A stretch of DNA of 64,000 bases from Bacillota bacterium (GTDB lineage: Bacteria; Bacillota; Clostridia; Saccharofermentanales; Saccharofermentanaceae): the NCBI GenBank assembly GCA_023397475.1, contig JAEWUD010000037.1:1-64000 (forward strand). The letters are read 5' to 3'. Positions 54,311-63,710 of the stretch are shown here, piece after piece. The position numbers were made by a program, and so were the translations under genes. Below the pieces are notes generated by a model that was not told the DNA's origin, searched no databases, and saw nothing but the letters and a program-made list of their open reading frames with translations. The number at the start of each line of letters is the position of its first letter. The stretch's first letter is position 1.

Positions 54311-54987
54311 CTTCTTTCACATCTTCTCCATTGTTCGGAATTGCGCTCTCTTTGCTGACATACATGATCGCTTGTTTCTTCTACGACAAGAAGCGGATCT
54401 CGATCCTGAATCCGCTTCTCACTGCCGTTCTGATGTGTATGATGTTGCTTCTTGTTTTCCGTGTGCCGATCGAGAACTATCAGGTCGGAGGAAACGTGAT
54501 TTTGGTTTTTCTCGGTCCGGCGACAGCCTGTCTTGCGGTTGCGATGTATGACCGGCTCCCCCTCTTGCGCAAATACGCTATACCGATTCTCTGCGGCACG
54601 GCGGTTGGAGCCGCCGTCGCGATGGGCAGTGTCTTCGTTCTGTGCCGACTCTTCGGGCTGGATCCCGCAATGACCGCATCCCTTCTCCCGAAGTCCGTTA
54701 CCACGCCGTTTGCGATCGCCGTGTCTGAGAGCCTCGGGGGCGATCCGTCCATCTCCGTCGCAGCGGTTGTATTTACCGGGATCTTCGGATCGACCGTCGC
54801 GCCGCTCCTCTTGAAGATTTTTCGCGTCCGGGACAGCATCGCCGCAGGAATCGGTATCGGTGTTGCGAGCCACGCTTCCGGAACCGCCAGGGCTTTGGAG
54901 ATTGGAGAGACAGAGGGAGCGGCTTCCGGTGCGGCGATCGGACTTACGGGAATCTTTACCGTCCTCTTCTCGATGTTTTTCCTCTAA
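54307..54987 (+). CDS. lrgB: LrgB family membrane protein
   Basis: A 226-residue polytopic protein with about six spans. LLPKSVTTPFAIAVSESLGG, FTGIFGSTVAPLLL and IGVASHASGTARALEIGE are hallmark LrgB/CidB segments. Translationally coupled to lrgA by an ATGA overlap. The pair is expected to act together in the cytoplasmic membrane. The usual regulator LytSR is not in the window. Confidence 0.92.
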   Translation: MTSFTSSPLFGIALSLLTYMIACFFYDKKRISILNPLLTAVLMCMMLLLVFRVPIENYQVGGNVILVFLGPATACLAVAMYDRLPLLRKYAIPILCGTAVGAAVAMGSVFVLCRLFGLDPAMTASLLPKSVTTPFAIAVSESLGGDPSISVAAVVFTGIFGSTVAPLLLKIFRVRDSIAAGIGIGVASHASGTARALEIGETEGAASGAAIGLTGIFTVLFSMFFL

Positions 54988-55037
54988 AGCTTATCGACGT
55001 TTCTCCTACATTGGCCGATACTCGATTTGAGTTACTC

Positions 55038-56696
55038 TTACTGATTCGGTTGCGCCAGATAATCGAGAACATAGTTAAGTTCATAGTCCTCGTGACGGAC
55101 AAAAAGTGCCTGGACCGAATTCGTGTCAATCGGAATATCAATGTCCGGAAGAACACCTCCAAAGCCGGTCTCATCTGCTTCAACAATGACGGAAAGATTC
55201 TCGTCGGTGCATGCAATATTCGGGAACAAGAGAAGGAAATTACCCGGCAAAAGAGCAAATCCGTCACATAGTGTTCCGAAACTTCCATCCGATCCATTCA
55301 TCCCTGCGATCCTGACATTGGGCAGTTCCGCCATATTGCAGGCAAACCCTTCTGCCGCGCTGGCGGTTCTCGCATTTACAAGAATCACGATCTCGCCATC
55401 AAATAAAGGTCCCTGCGGATTAACAAGAATCTTGTCCTGCAAGACAAGTTCGTCCGTACCACTATTCTTGACACACTCGGCAAGATAGAAATCCTCTTCA
55501 TCCGTGAAAAGCGCCTTGAGAGCCGCTCCAAAGCGGTCCTCTCCCCCGCCGTTCTGACGAAGGTCGATAATAAGGTTACAGCCGCCCGCTGCCGAGAAAG
55601 TCGTTAGGTCAGACTTTATTCTCTCCAGTATCACCGTCTCATTGTCGTACATCATCGTCTCGATGCGCATGACCGCGGTCTCTTTATTGATGGTTTGAAA
55701 CTGATAATCTTCCTCCGTCGCGGACGCTTCAGGTGTCAATGCGAGGTTGAACATCTCGTCGATTGTGTCAAAAGAATTCTCACGCGCAATGAGTGTTATA
55801 TCCTTCACTATCCCCTCTGCGTCAACGAAACGCAAATTCATCGAAGTCGATACCGGACAGCGCCCGAGCATCAGGAAGCGAAGGAACATCCGATTGTTCT
55901 CATCCGCCGAACCCTGCGGCGCGAAATTCAGAGGAATCTCGTCCGCTGCATCCGCCGCTTCTTGTCCGTCCAGAAGCAGCAGCTCGTCGCCCGTCCGAAG
56001 GCCCGCCTCAAATGCCGCGCCCTTCTCGTCGATTACGACGGCAAGAATACGTCCGTCATCCGTTCTCATCGCTCCGAATCCCAAATCGCCGCCAATGGTC
56101 TCGACTCTGTGCTTAATGAGTTCATTGGTTCCAAAGGGAAGATCCACAAAGGCATCCGCCGGAAATACGCTGATGTGCCCATCATGAAACGAGGCAAGAT
56201 ACGTATTCATCGCGTCGTAGAAAGCCATCTTATCCTGTGTCTTCTCCGCCGCAACGAACAACGGGTAGAACTCCTCGTACTTCTGTTCAAAGTCGATGGA
56301 TTTGTGGGAGGCCAGCGGATAAACCCGGGATAAATAGTCATTGACCTGCGAGAATGCCTGGGTATACGACAGTGACGCGAAATTTTGCGAGACACCCTCC
56401 ATCCGTGGGTAGATGATCGAAGAGCCGATCGGAATGACGGCTAATAGAACGAGAATGGCGAAAAGCACTCTGCGTTTTCGCGTCAGATATAGTAGCAGCA
56501 GCAAAATCGCCGACAGGATCAAAGGCAGCATCAATAGATTGACTCCGCATAGTACAAGATGCATGATTACACCGGCGGTCGGCAACAGGTAAACGAGGAT
56601 ATCTCCGTGAAACGTGAACGAGCGAATTCTTGCAACAACCGCGAAGATCAAGACCGCAATGACCAGAACATATAGAAGAATATCAGCAATAACCAT
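55038..56696 (-). CDS. Membrane-anchored S41 family peptidase
   Basis: A 552-residue protein. ATG 56696 follows AAGGAGGATC. Four N-terminal spans (1-95) precede an external part: a helical segment, a PDZ-like domain (VIDEKGAAFEAGLRTGDELL) and a C-terminal peptidase domain with IDLRQNGGGEDRFG and NARTASAAEGFA, whose Ser near 444 is the expected nucleophile of the tail-specific protease family. The fused four-span anchor is unusual for S41 enzymes. The substrate is unknown. Convergent with lrgB. Confidence 0.85.
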   Translation of the reverse strand: MVIADILLYVLVIAVLIFAVVARIRSFTFHGDILVYLLPTAGVIMHLVLCGVNLLMLPLILSAILLLLLYLTRKRRVLFAILVLLAVIPIGSSIIYPRMEGVSQNFASLSYTQAFSQVNDYLSRVYPLASHKSIDFEQKYEEFYPLFVAAEKTQDKMAFYDAMNTYLASFHDGHISVFPADAFVDLPFGTNELIKHRVETIGGDLGFGAMRTDDGRILAVVIDEKGAAFEAGLRTGDELLLLDGQEAADAADEIPLNFAPQGSADENNRMFLRFLMLGRCPVSTSMNLRFVDAEGIVKDITLIARENSFDTIDEMFNLALTPEASATEEDYQFQTINKETAVMRIETMMYDNETVILERIKSDLTTFSAAGGCNLIIDLRQNGGGEDRFGAALKALFTDEEDFYLAECVKNSGTDELVLQDKILVNPQGPLFDGEIVILVNARTASAAEGFACNMAELPNVRIAGMNGSDGSFGTLCDGFALLPGNFLLLFPNIACTDENLSVIVEADETGFGGVLPDIDIPIDTNSVQALFVRHEDYELNYVLDYLAQPNQ

Positions 56697-56892
56697 GATT
56701 AGATCCTCCTTGCTATTGCCGTCAGAATAATCGACACATATTAACAACGCCGGTTGGAATTCTTAGCGCTTGCTTAAGAGAAGATTAGCGTCCCCGAAAT
56801 GGAGATGCACGCCCCCCTGGAACTAATTTGTCAATGATTACCGTCATGTTTTGATGGGTCTGGTTTATGTACTGCTTCCGGGAGTCTGTGGG

Positions 56893-57440
56893 TGGTTATT
56901 TGTCATTGAGGCACATACGAAAAGGGCTCTTTCAAGGGTTTTCGTATGTGCGCCGGCAGTTCTGAAGCGGTTATTTATCAATGATGCACATACGAAACAG
57001 GGTCCTTTGCGGGTTTTCGTATGTGCGCCGGCCATCCCTGAGCGGTAATTTATCAATGATGCACATACGAAACAGGCTCCCTCACGGGTTTTCGTATGTG
57101 CGCCGGCCATCCCTGAGCGGTTATTTGTCATTGATGCACATACGAAACAGACTCCTTCACGGGTTTTCGTATGTGCGCCGGCCATCCCAGAGCGGTTATT
57201 CGTCATTGATGCACATACGAAACAGGCTCCTTTGCGGGTTTTCGTATGTGCGGCGGCCATACCTGAGGGGTTATTTATCATTGATGCACATACGAAACAG
57301 GCTCCTTTGCGGGTTTTCGTATGTGCGCCAGCCATCCCAGAGCGGTTATTTGTCATTGATGCACATACGAAACAGACTCCTTCACGGGTTTTCGTATGTG
57401 CGCCAGCGGTTCTGAAGCGGTTATTTGTCATTGATTACGT
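56893..57440 (-). repeat. Hairpin tandem repeats, seven units of about 75 bp
   Basis: GCACATACGAAA begins at 56911, 56985, 57061, 57136, 57211, 57286 and 57361, each followed by a loop of about 15 bases, TTTTCGTATGTGCGCC, a spacer and GCGGTTATTTGTCATTGAT. This is the reverse complement of the array at 39779-40072. Further lone copies of the ATCATTGACAAA core flank the array near 56829 and 57474. The interval 56748-57590 holds no gene; the open frames crossing it (for example 56865-57431) only reflect the repeat period. Confidence 0.9.
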
Positions 57441-57590
57441 ATGAGAATTCGAGATTTTGTGACTACGTACGTAATCATTGACAAAAATGTCTTCCCTGTC
57501 TATAAACACAATCGAATCCGGCGGAGCTGTCTCAAACGACTTGACAGCAAGTCGGATGAGGAAGCCTTTTATGTTGAACTTGGGCATAGA

Positions 57591-57629
57591 AATAGGGCTG
57601 TCTCTCCACTTTCGTTTTGAGACAGCCCC
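57591..57629 (-). terminator. Terminator downstream of the GH43 gene
   Basis: On the minus strand GGGCTGTCTC and GAGACAGCCC form a 10-bp stem around a 14-base loop, followed by TATTTCT. It lies 36 bases after the stop at 57665. Confidence 0.75.
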
Positions 57630-57664
57630 AATATTAAACCCTATAAATCAGGAGAAAACGTCGG

Positions 57665-59215
57665 TTATACCAAAGCTTTATACAGGAAATACGAGAAATC
57701 CGCGTAGCTCGTATGATCGTAGAGATCGAACGCCGCCATTCCGACAAATGCTCCAGTGAATCCATAATTGTTATCGTCGGAAAGAATCGTCGCATCAACG
57801 ACATAATCGATCTCGGTAAACGTCTCCCCGTCGACCGAATAAGAGAACTTGGCTGTCGGTCCGTTTGCCGTAAGACGCAGCCAGACCGTATCACCGTCAA
57901 TCGCGATCTCGCGACCATCCAGCGGTGCTGAATACTCTCCGGCATCGACCTTCATGATTCCCAGGCTCTTCTTGCCGATCTTCTCATCATACGCGAGCTT
58001 CAGCAGATACTGATGGTCCTCATCGTAACGGTAGATCAATCCGGCAAACTGCTGGTACCGATCGAACGGCAGCGTCATACAGGTCGTCGCCTCGAAAGCG
58101 AAATCCGTCTGACGACGTACGAACATCGCCTGATCCTGGTTGGAATACAAGGATTCCCCACCGTAAATACGCAAAGTGTTGTCCGGACCGAGTGTATGCG
58201 GGGTCGCTACACGCAGATTATTGTAGTCACGGTAGAACGCAGGTGTTCCGAAGGTGGTCGGCACAAATTCCGGATCCTTCTTCTCGCCGTAACCCTCGAA
58301 ATACTCATCCACCAGAAGTGTGCCGTTCTTAAGGTACGGCCAATCCTCAATCCAGACGATCTCGTTAATGCCTGTCTCGCGTCCCAGAATGCAGTTCTTG
58401 CCGTCGACGGGACGCCCGCACAGGAAGGCCAGAAACCAGCGTCCATCGGGACCTTGGCACCACGAGGTGTGGCCGGTCTTCTGAATCGGATGGTCCGGAT
58501 GTCCCATCGCCGAACAAAGATGCTTGTTCGGATGTACCTCATATGGTCCGAAAATATCGCGCGAACGGCATACCGTCGCAGCATGTTCATAGAACGTACC
58601 GCCTTCAGCGGTCAGAAGGTAATACCAGCCATCCTTCTTATAGATATGCGGTCCTTCGACAAGACCACGATCTGTGCCCTCGAAAATCTTCTTCGGTTCT
58701 CCGATCAACTCGAGAGAAACCGGATCAACTTCCGTAACAAGAATTCCGGCAAATGTCTCCTGACCCGGACGACGATAATCCCACTCCATATTGATGAAGT
58801 ACTTACGTCCATCATCGTCATGGAACAATGAAGTATCGAAGCCGATGCTGTTCATATAGACAGGCTCCGTCCAGGGTCCGTTGATATCACGCGCGGTAAC
58901 GATGTAGTTATGCGTGTCCTTGAACGGATAGAACTTCCATGCCTTCACATCGGTGTAAACAAGATAAAAGATCCCGTCAGAATACGACAGGCAGGGTGCC
59001 CAGATGCCGCCGGAGAAGACGTTGCCCGCCATATTGAGATAGCGGGTCTCGGTGAGAGGTGTGCTCACGCACTCCCAGTTCGCCAAGTCCTTCGACGCGC
59101 TGATACGAACGCCGGGGAAATATTCGAAGGTCGAATTCGCAACATAGAATGTACCATCGACGCAGATCATCGACGGGTCCGGGTGAAATCCCGTTAGTAC
59201 CGGATTCTTAATCAT
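57665..59215 (-). CDS. Glycoside hydrolase family 43 (beta-xylosidase / arabinofuranosidase)
   Basis: A 516-residue cytosolic enzyme. The N-terminal five-bladed propeller starts NPVLTGFHPDPSMI, with the general base at Asp13. The modulating Asp in the IGFDTSLFHDDDGRKYF region and the acid Glu in RGLVEGPHIYKKDGWYY are visible. The C-terminal 190 residues form the beta-sandwich typical of GH43 xylosidases. There is no signal peptide, so it acts on imported xylo- or arabino-oligosaccharides. ATG 59215 follows GGAGGAAACAAG. It stands alone, with its own terminator and no transporter nearby. Confidence 0.92.
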   Translation of the reverse strand: MIKNPVLTGFHPDPSMICVDGTFYVANSTFEYFPGVRISASKDLANWECVSTPLTETRYLNMAGNVFSGGIWAPCLSYSDGIFYLVYTDVKAWKFYPFKDTHNYIVTARDINGPWTEPVYMNSIGFDTSLFHDDDGRKYFINMEWDYRRPGQETFAGILVTEVDPVSLELIGEPKKIFEGTDRGLVEGPHIYKKDGWYYLLTAEGGTFYEHAATVCRSRDIFGPYEVHPNKHLCSAMGHPDHPIQKTGHTSWCQGPDGRWFLAFLCGRPVDGKNCILGRETGINEIVWIEDWPYLKNGTLLVDEYFEGYGEKKDPEFVPTTFGTPAFYRDYNNLRVATPHTLGPDNTLRIYGGESLYSNQDQAMFVRRQTDFAFEATTCMTLPFDRYQQFAGLIYRYDEDHQYLLKLAYDEKIGKKSLGIMKVDAGEYSAPLDGREIAIDGDTVWLRLTANGPTAKFSYSVDGETFTEIDYVVDATILSDDNNYGFTGAFVGMAAFDLYDHTSYADFSYFLYKALV

Positions 59216-59496
59216 CTTGTTTCCTCCATTAACTGTCGGTGCTTCGCGACACGTGCCGAAAGGCAACCCGCATTATTGTAGAATTTGCACAAAAAATATT
59301 TGCGCTCCTTCTCATTTATACCATAAAGACGAGGCGGATTGAACGCAATTAATCCACCTAACGTGCCCAAAAGTATCGTGATTCTTTCTACTTTTCCTTG
59401 ACTATTTTTTCTCTCCTTGGCTTGGTGATGATTTGGTAATGTTTCACCTGCATGAGAGCATATTCGGATCGCTACATCCATACATTTGCTTTTCGG

Positions 59497-59910
59497 TCAT
59501 CCGAAAATGGAAGCAAGAGCCTCTGATACTGTCTCAAGATTTTCGGCTGACTTATTGAGTGAATCTGTCATTTCATTCATCTTCTCTGTGTCAATCGCAG
59601 CGAGGTTATTCGAGGCCTCGTTCAGGGAGATAACCGCCTCATTGATCGCATCTGCATCCAACCCCTCAAGATTTGCCGAGGCCACATCGAGCGCCGCGAT
59701 AGATCGATTCAGAGACTCGGTATCCACTTCACTTAGCTTCGCCTCGACCGTAATCATTGTATCCTGTACGCGAAAATAGAACACGACGCCAAATATCGTG
59801 ACGCCGATCAGTAGGATTAATATCAGGGATTGTACCGTAGACTGAAATCGAATCAATCGGTTTTGCTTCTCTATCAATTTCTTCCATTCTGTACTCTGTT
59901 CCATATCCAT
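59497..59910 (-). CDS. Small membrane protein with extracellular coiled coil
   Basis: A 137-residue protein. ATG 59910 follows GGAGGAATTTGTG. A charged N-terminal helix (MEQSTEWKKLIEKQNRLIR), one membrane span (VQSLILILLIGVTIFGVVFYF), then a coiled coil of about 80 residues with three quasi-repeats of AxLDxASANLEGLD / SLNEASNNLAAID / SLNKSAENLETVS. This resembles the helical stalk of a sensor or chemoreceptor without a signalling domain. Function unknown. Confidence 0.75.
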   Translation of the reverse strand: MDMEQSTEWKKLIEKQNRLIRFQSTVQSLILILLIGVTIFGVVFYFRVQDTMITVEAKLSEVDTESLNRSIAALDVASANLEGLDADAINEAVISLNEASNNLAAIDTEKMNEMTDSLNKSAENLETVSEALASIFG

Positions 59911-60229
59911 CACAAATTCCTCCGCTTTCCTATCTCCTTGTCTTCTTTCCGCGACAAAGGCGGATTCTCTCCAATTATATCGCATTCTAAAACGTGATGA
60001 CACAGATCGAAATGAAGAGCGGTTGAAAAATGTAGGAGCTCCAACGCCGACGTGGATTGTATAGTGCGCCGCGATGCGGAGTTTCTCCAAACCGGGAAAA
60101 TCAAGCATTCTTGCTATACAGGTTAACAAATAGTATACTTCCATATTGTAAATATTCCCTTATCTTTTTGAGGGCGCCCTGAGAGCCGATGGGCGAAAAT
60201 ACCAAGTGAGCGATGAGGAGATTTGAGTA
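59911..60229. other. Divergent intergenic region
   Basis: No gene is seen. It separates the minus-strand coiled-coil gene from the plus-strand DUF1266 gene and must contain divergent promoters, but no clear -35/-10 pair stands out. Confidence 0.4.
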
Positions 60230-60955
60230 ATGGAAGAGATTAGTGAATCTACCCTGTATATGCTGTTTGCGTTTGTCGCAATCTGTGTGGTGGCAATCAT
60301 AGTTTCCGCAGCCAAGTACATCAAGCGAAGTAAAGGTCGACCGAACCTCACAAAATTCGAGATGTGGTGCGTCAGACTTTCTTGTTTCTTAAGCGTACTG
60401 AACGGTAATTACGAGAATACGTTGACAGTATGGCCCTATACAGGGAAAAATTCCGGTCAGTTGAAGAGATCCTGGGGCATTTCCAATCGTGATGATTTCG
60501 AAAAGCTGATGAATGAGTACAAGTCGGGCGATCGTTGCAGGCGATACGATGGCTATGTCGAGTTGATCATGAACAATTCGGGTCTCTCCGACGAGGAGAT
60601 CGCAGCCAAAGAACAGTGTAATGCGAAGAAGCTTGGCTTTGTTAGAGAGACTTGTTCCAAGCTCTCGAAGAACAGCATCCTCGCTTTCGACTACGGGACA
60701 TATGCGTACCTGACACGTGTCGCTTTTAGCGAAGGAATGCTTACCAAGGAAGAAGCGCTGGAGAATCTTCGTGCTGCAGGCGCGTTGGTTAAAGAGAAGT
60801 TCTCCTCCTGGGACGAATTCGGATACAGCTACTATGCCGGCGCCGTCTTTGCCTGGGCGGATTCACCCAAGAGTGTCAAAAGATACCAACAAGTCCTTGA
60901 GCAATGCAAATACGGTTTTAATAAAACTCCGTTTGCATGGAAGGATGAGGTATAA
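60230..60955 (+). CDS. DUF1266-domain membrane protein
   Basis: A 241-residue protein with one N-terminal span (LYMLFAFVAICVVAIIVSA) and a cytosolic domain. SWGISNRDDFEKLMNEYKSG, AFDYGTYAYLTRVAFSEGML and SSWDEFGYSYYAGAVFAWAD match the DUF1266 layout of a WGI-type opening, a DxGR-like middle and a late SWxExxxSYxxG segment. The domain has no known activity. GAGGAGATTTG precedes the ATG. The CapA gene follows after 67 bases. Confidence 0.75.
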   Translation: MEEISESTLYMLFAFVAICVVAIIVSAAKYIKRSKGRPNLTKFEMWCVRLSCFLSVLNGNYENTLTVWPYTGKNSGQLKRSWGISNRDDFEKLMNEYKSGDRCRRYDGYVELIMNNSGLSDEEIAAKEQCNAKKLGFVRETCSKLSKNSILAFDYGTYAYLTRVAFSEGMLTKEEALENLRAAGALVKEKFSSWDEFGYSYYAGAVFAWADSPKSVKRYQQVLEQCKYGFNKTPFAWKDEV

Positions 60956-61022
60956 TTCCTGTTATAAACAACTCCCGCGAGCACAGGCCAAATTCATCAT
61001 TAATGAGGGCATTGTAATCCGG

Positions 61023-62468
61023 ATGACGCGTACAAGAGATTCGTCGAGAACACCATCACGGCAGCGCTTTCGGGCGCTCTGGCTTCTGTGTGTTCCCCTC
61101 TGTATCGCAATCCTTCTGGTGACGCTTGTCGTTCCGATCTCCGGTGCATACCCGGGCTTCGGGGCGGATTCAACGGAAACCGTTTTGGCTTCAATGCTCC
61201 CCTCCGATTCACTCTCCCCGGAAAACATCTACGCTGCTCTGCCGACCCGGACAGATGAACCCGAGCCGCCCTTTACCCTGGTCGAACAAACCCCGTCGCA
61301 ACTACCGGAGGGACACATCTCCGGTGATGCCGCAGGGGAACCTCGAGAGGTCCGTGTTACTCTCGTCGGCGTCGGTGACATTCTGATGCACAAAGCGGTC
61401 ATTGACGGAGGCCTTATCGCAGGCACGAGTTCTCCGGCTCAATATGACTTCACCCGGGATTTCTCATTTATTTCTCCGATCATCTCCGAAGCGGATCTTG
61501 CAATATGTAATTTCGAGGGCACGCTGGCCGGTCCACCCTTTTCCGGCTTTCCTTCCTTCAGCGCACCCGATGAGATCGCCGATGCGATATATGACGCCGG
61601 ATTCGACATTGTAGGAACCGCAAACAATCACTGTATCGACAAAGGATTTGACGGTCTTACAAGAACCGCTTCGGTCTTTCGTTCCCGTGATCTAGACGTC
61701 GTCGGCACACGGGAAGATCCGATCTACGGAACCGATGCTTTGGTTGACAAAGAGGGGATCAAGATCGGCGTTATGTGTTATACATTTGAAACCATCGGGT
61801 CCGAATTCTCTTCGACAATCAACGGCATTCCGGTTCCCAAAGGAGCGGAGGACTATATCAACTCCTTTAATCCGTACCGCAAAGAGGAAATCGACAAGGA
61901 TATTCTCGATATGACGGCCCGCGCCGAAAAATTGCGAGATCAGGGAGCCGACTTCATTTGTCTTTCGGTTCATTGGGGTGAGGAATATCAGACACACAGC
62001 GCGTTATGGCAGCAGGATCTGGCGCAGCGCCTTTGTGATGCAGGCGTTGACATTATTTTCGGGCATCATCCTCATGTTCTTCAGGAGGCTGCGATTCTCA
62101 CCTCTGCCGACGGGACACATGAGACCGTCGTGTTCTATTCGCTTGGCAACTTCCTTCACAATATGAACTTCGGAACCTTAGGAACTGCCGGTAAAGCGCA
62201 GGACAGCGCGATCGCGCGCGTCACTCTCTATTCGGACGGCAAGACAGTTCGTATTGAGAAAGCAGAATTCATTCCAACCTATGTCGTCCGGGTGAACGAA
62301 AACGGCCACATGGTACACTTGATTGTCCCGGTGTCGGAAGCCACACTGCGCCCGGAGGATTACCTTGCTACCGCACAGGAGGTTGAGGCCTCGCGAAAAA
62401 GAATACTCGCCATCCTTGGGACTTACACAGGATCCGAAGAAATTCCCATAACCGAGGCATTCACCTGA
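61023..62468 (+). CDS. CapA-family (PgsA-like) metallophosphoesterase-fold protein
   Basis: A 481-residue protein with one N-terminal span (LWLLCVPLCIAILLVTLVVP), an acidic and proline-rich spacer (to about 105), then the CapA domain: VGVGDILMH, ADLAICNFEGTL, DIVGTANNHCIDKG, SVHWGEEYQT and IIFGHHPHVLQE. These hold the metal-ligand Asp, Asn and His residues. Relatives take part in poly-gamma-glutamate capsule synthesis or turnover; no capB or capC partner is nearby. ATG 61023 is the first well-placed start; AATGAGGG lies 14-16 bases upstream, so an unusual upstream start is possible. Confidence 0.85.
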   Translation: MTRTRDSSRTPSRQRFRALWLLCVPLCIAILLVTLVVPISGAYPGFGADSTETVLASMLPSDSLSPENIYAALPTRTDEPEPPFTLVEQTPSQLPEGHISGDAAGEPREVRVTLVGVGDILMHKAVIDGGLIAGTSSPAQYDFTRDFSFISPIISEADLAICNFEGTLAGPPFSGFPSFSAPDEIADAIYDAGFDIVGTANNHCIDKGFDGLTRTASVFRSRDLDVVGTREDPIYGTDALVDKEGIKIGVMCYTFETIGSEFSSTINGIPVPKGAEDYINSFNPYRKEEIDKDILDMTARAEKLRDQGADFICLSVHWGEEYQTHSALWQQDLAQRLCDAGVDIIFGHHPHVLQEAAILTSADGTHETVVFYSLGNFLHNMNFGTLGTAGKAQDSAIARVTLYSDGKTVRIEKAEFIPTYVVRVNENGHMVHLIVPVSEATLRPEDYLATAQEVEASRKRILAILGTYTGSEEIPITEAFT

Positions 62469-62501
62469 TTTCCCGCGATGGCCTGTCTGATGTTTCGAGG
62501 A

Positions 62502-63080
62502 TCAGTCTTCGTTCATCTTCGCGATGACATCGCGCTCGGCGATCGGTGTCAAACGGTCTAAGACCAACGCGATCAGAAGAATTCCGACGATGTTCCCCGC
62601 AAATCGAATCAATGTATATCGCCAGCCGAGATTCGACGTCTCGAAAAGTAGCTGAGGCACTTTCGTACATGACCAGGCGCCGATGAAAACAAAGACATTC
62701 GATAATTTGGCCCCCTTCTTCAGCATGATTCGAGCGACGGGAAAGGCGGCATATAGGGGACCGGCGGCAAGTGCGCCCATGAGAAAGGCAACGAGGATTC
62801 CCTTGAGACCGGACTTCTCTCCGAGAAATCGCATCATCGTCTCGCGTTCAATCCATACGTCGGCCAGGCCGAGGATAACGAAGATCGGCGGCAGTACAAG
62901 AAGCATCTCAAGAAGATTCTCTCCGGTGATCCGAAAGGAGTCCCGTCCGACCGCGGGGAAAGCAACCACAAGAGTCAGGTTGATCGCTAACAGAAGAAGA
63001 AAGAAACGATACTGGCGAAGCTTTTCGCGAATCCGTGAGCCGGAAGGTCTCGACTTGTCGGGATGAGAATTCTTATTCAT
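62502..63080 (-). CDS. Permease half, second subunit (ArsP/DUF318 family)
   Basis: A 192-residue membrane protein with about five spans and a basic N-terminus. MRFLGEKSGLKGILVAFLMG, AGPLYAAFPVARIMLKKG and WSCTKVPQLLFE resemble the repeat of DUF318/ArsP-type permeases. Full-length relatives contain two such repeats; here each half is a separate gene. ATG 63080 overlaps the TGA of the upstream half (ATGA), so the two are translated together and probably assemble as one transporter. Substrate unknown. Confidence 0.78.
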   Translation of the reverse strand: MNKNSHPDKSRPSGSRIREKLRQYRFFLLLLAINLTLVVAFPAVGRDSFRITGENLLEMLLVLPPIFVILGLADVWIERETMMRFLGEKSGLKGILVAFLMGALAAGPLYAAFPVARIMLKKGAKLSNVFVFIGAWSCTKVPQLLFETSNLGWRYTLIRFAGNIVGILLIALVLDRLTPIAERDVIAKMNED

Positions 63081-63556
63081 TGAAGCAGCCCTCCGATCAC
63101 AAGAGAGATGCCGATCGCATAGAGTAGTGCCAGGACATTGCGAAGAATGGCGGTTCTCTTGCCAAAAAACTTCGTCTCCATGGGCAAGGTAACGATACCA
63201 ACCATCATCAGTGTCGTAAGAAACATCGTGATCTGCGCATATCCCGCACCGGCAGCCAGGAGATTTGCCGCAAGAGGGAAAGCGACAAAACCCGGGATGA
63301 GAGTGATTGAACCTGCAGCGGCAGCGATGACAAGGCCCAGCGCGCCAGATTCTTTACCGAGAATCTGACTGATCAATTCATCATCCATTATGGCGAGTGT
63401 CATACCGATCAAAAGGAGAACGACAAGAAACTGGGGCAGGATATTTTCGAACGCACGCCACGCTTTGAGGAGGGCCTTCCCTGTCTTCCCTCGATCTCGC
63501 AGGAATGATATACATAGCAGGACGGCGGCCGAGATATAGAGAATAATTGTGAACAT
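63077..63556 (-). CDS. Permease half, first subunit (ArsP/DUF318 family)
   Basis: A 159-residue membrane protein with about five spans. LLKAWRAFENILPQFLVVLLLIG, ISQILGKESGALGLVIAAAAG and GSITLIPGFVAFPLAANLLAAG correspond to the same repeat as in the downstream gene (LGEKSG / AGPLYAAFPVARIM), which supports a pseudo-symmetric two-subunit permease. GGAGGGGCAAC precedes ATG 63556. Confidence 0.78.
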   Translation of the reverse strand: MFTIILYISAAVLLCISFLRDRGKTGKALLKAWRAFENILPQFLVVLLLIGMTLAIMDDELISQILGKESGALGLVIAAAAGSITLIPGFVAFPLAANLLAAGAGYAQITMFLTTLMMVGIVTLPMETKFFGKRTAILRNVLALLYAIGISLVIGGLLQ

Positions 63557-63710
63557 GTTGCCCCTCCGTTTCGATTCATTGTAACGGATTTCTCGGGAAT
63601 TCTACAGGAGATGACAGATATTATTAACGTGATAGAATAAAGGTGACAATCATCGATTCCCATCCTGCTTCCGACTTTCGCTTGATCTCATCTGGTGCGG
63701 AGGTTTACTT

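Noticed and set aside
56865..57431. Repeat-containing open frames on both strands in the 57-kb array
   Set aside because: The unit length of about 75 bases is a multiple of three, so open frames persist by repetition. No starts with ribosome sites and no known protein.
56893..57440. CRISPR array
   Set aside because: Units of 75 bp consist of a hairpin with similar, non-unique loops and spacers; there are no 20-50 base unique spacers and no cas genes. The same applies to 26.0-26.9 kb and 39.8-40.1 kb.
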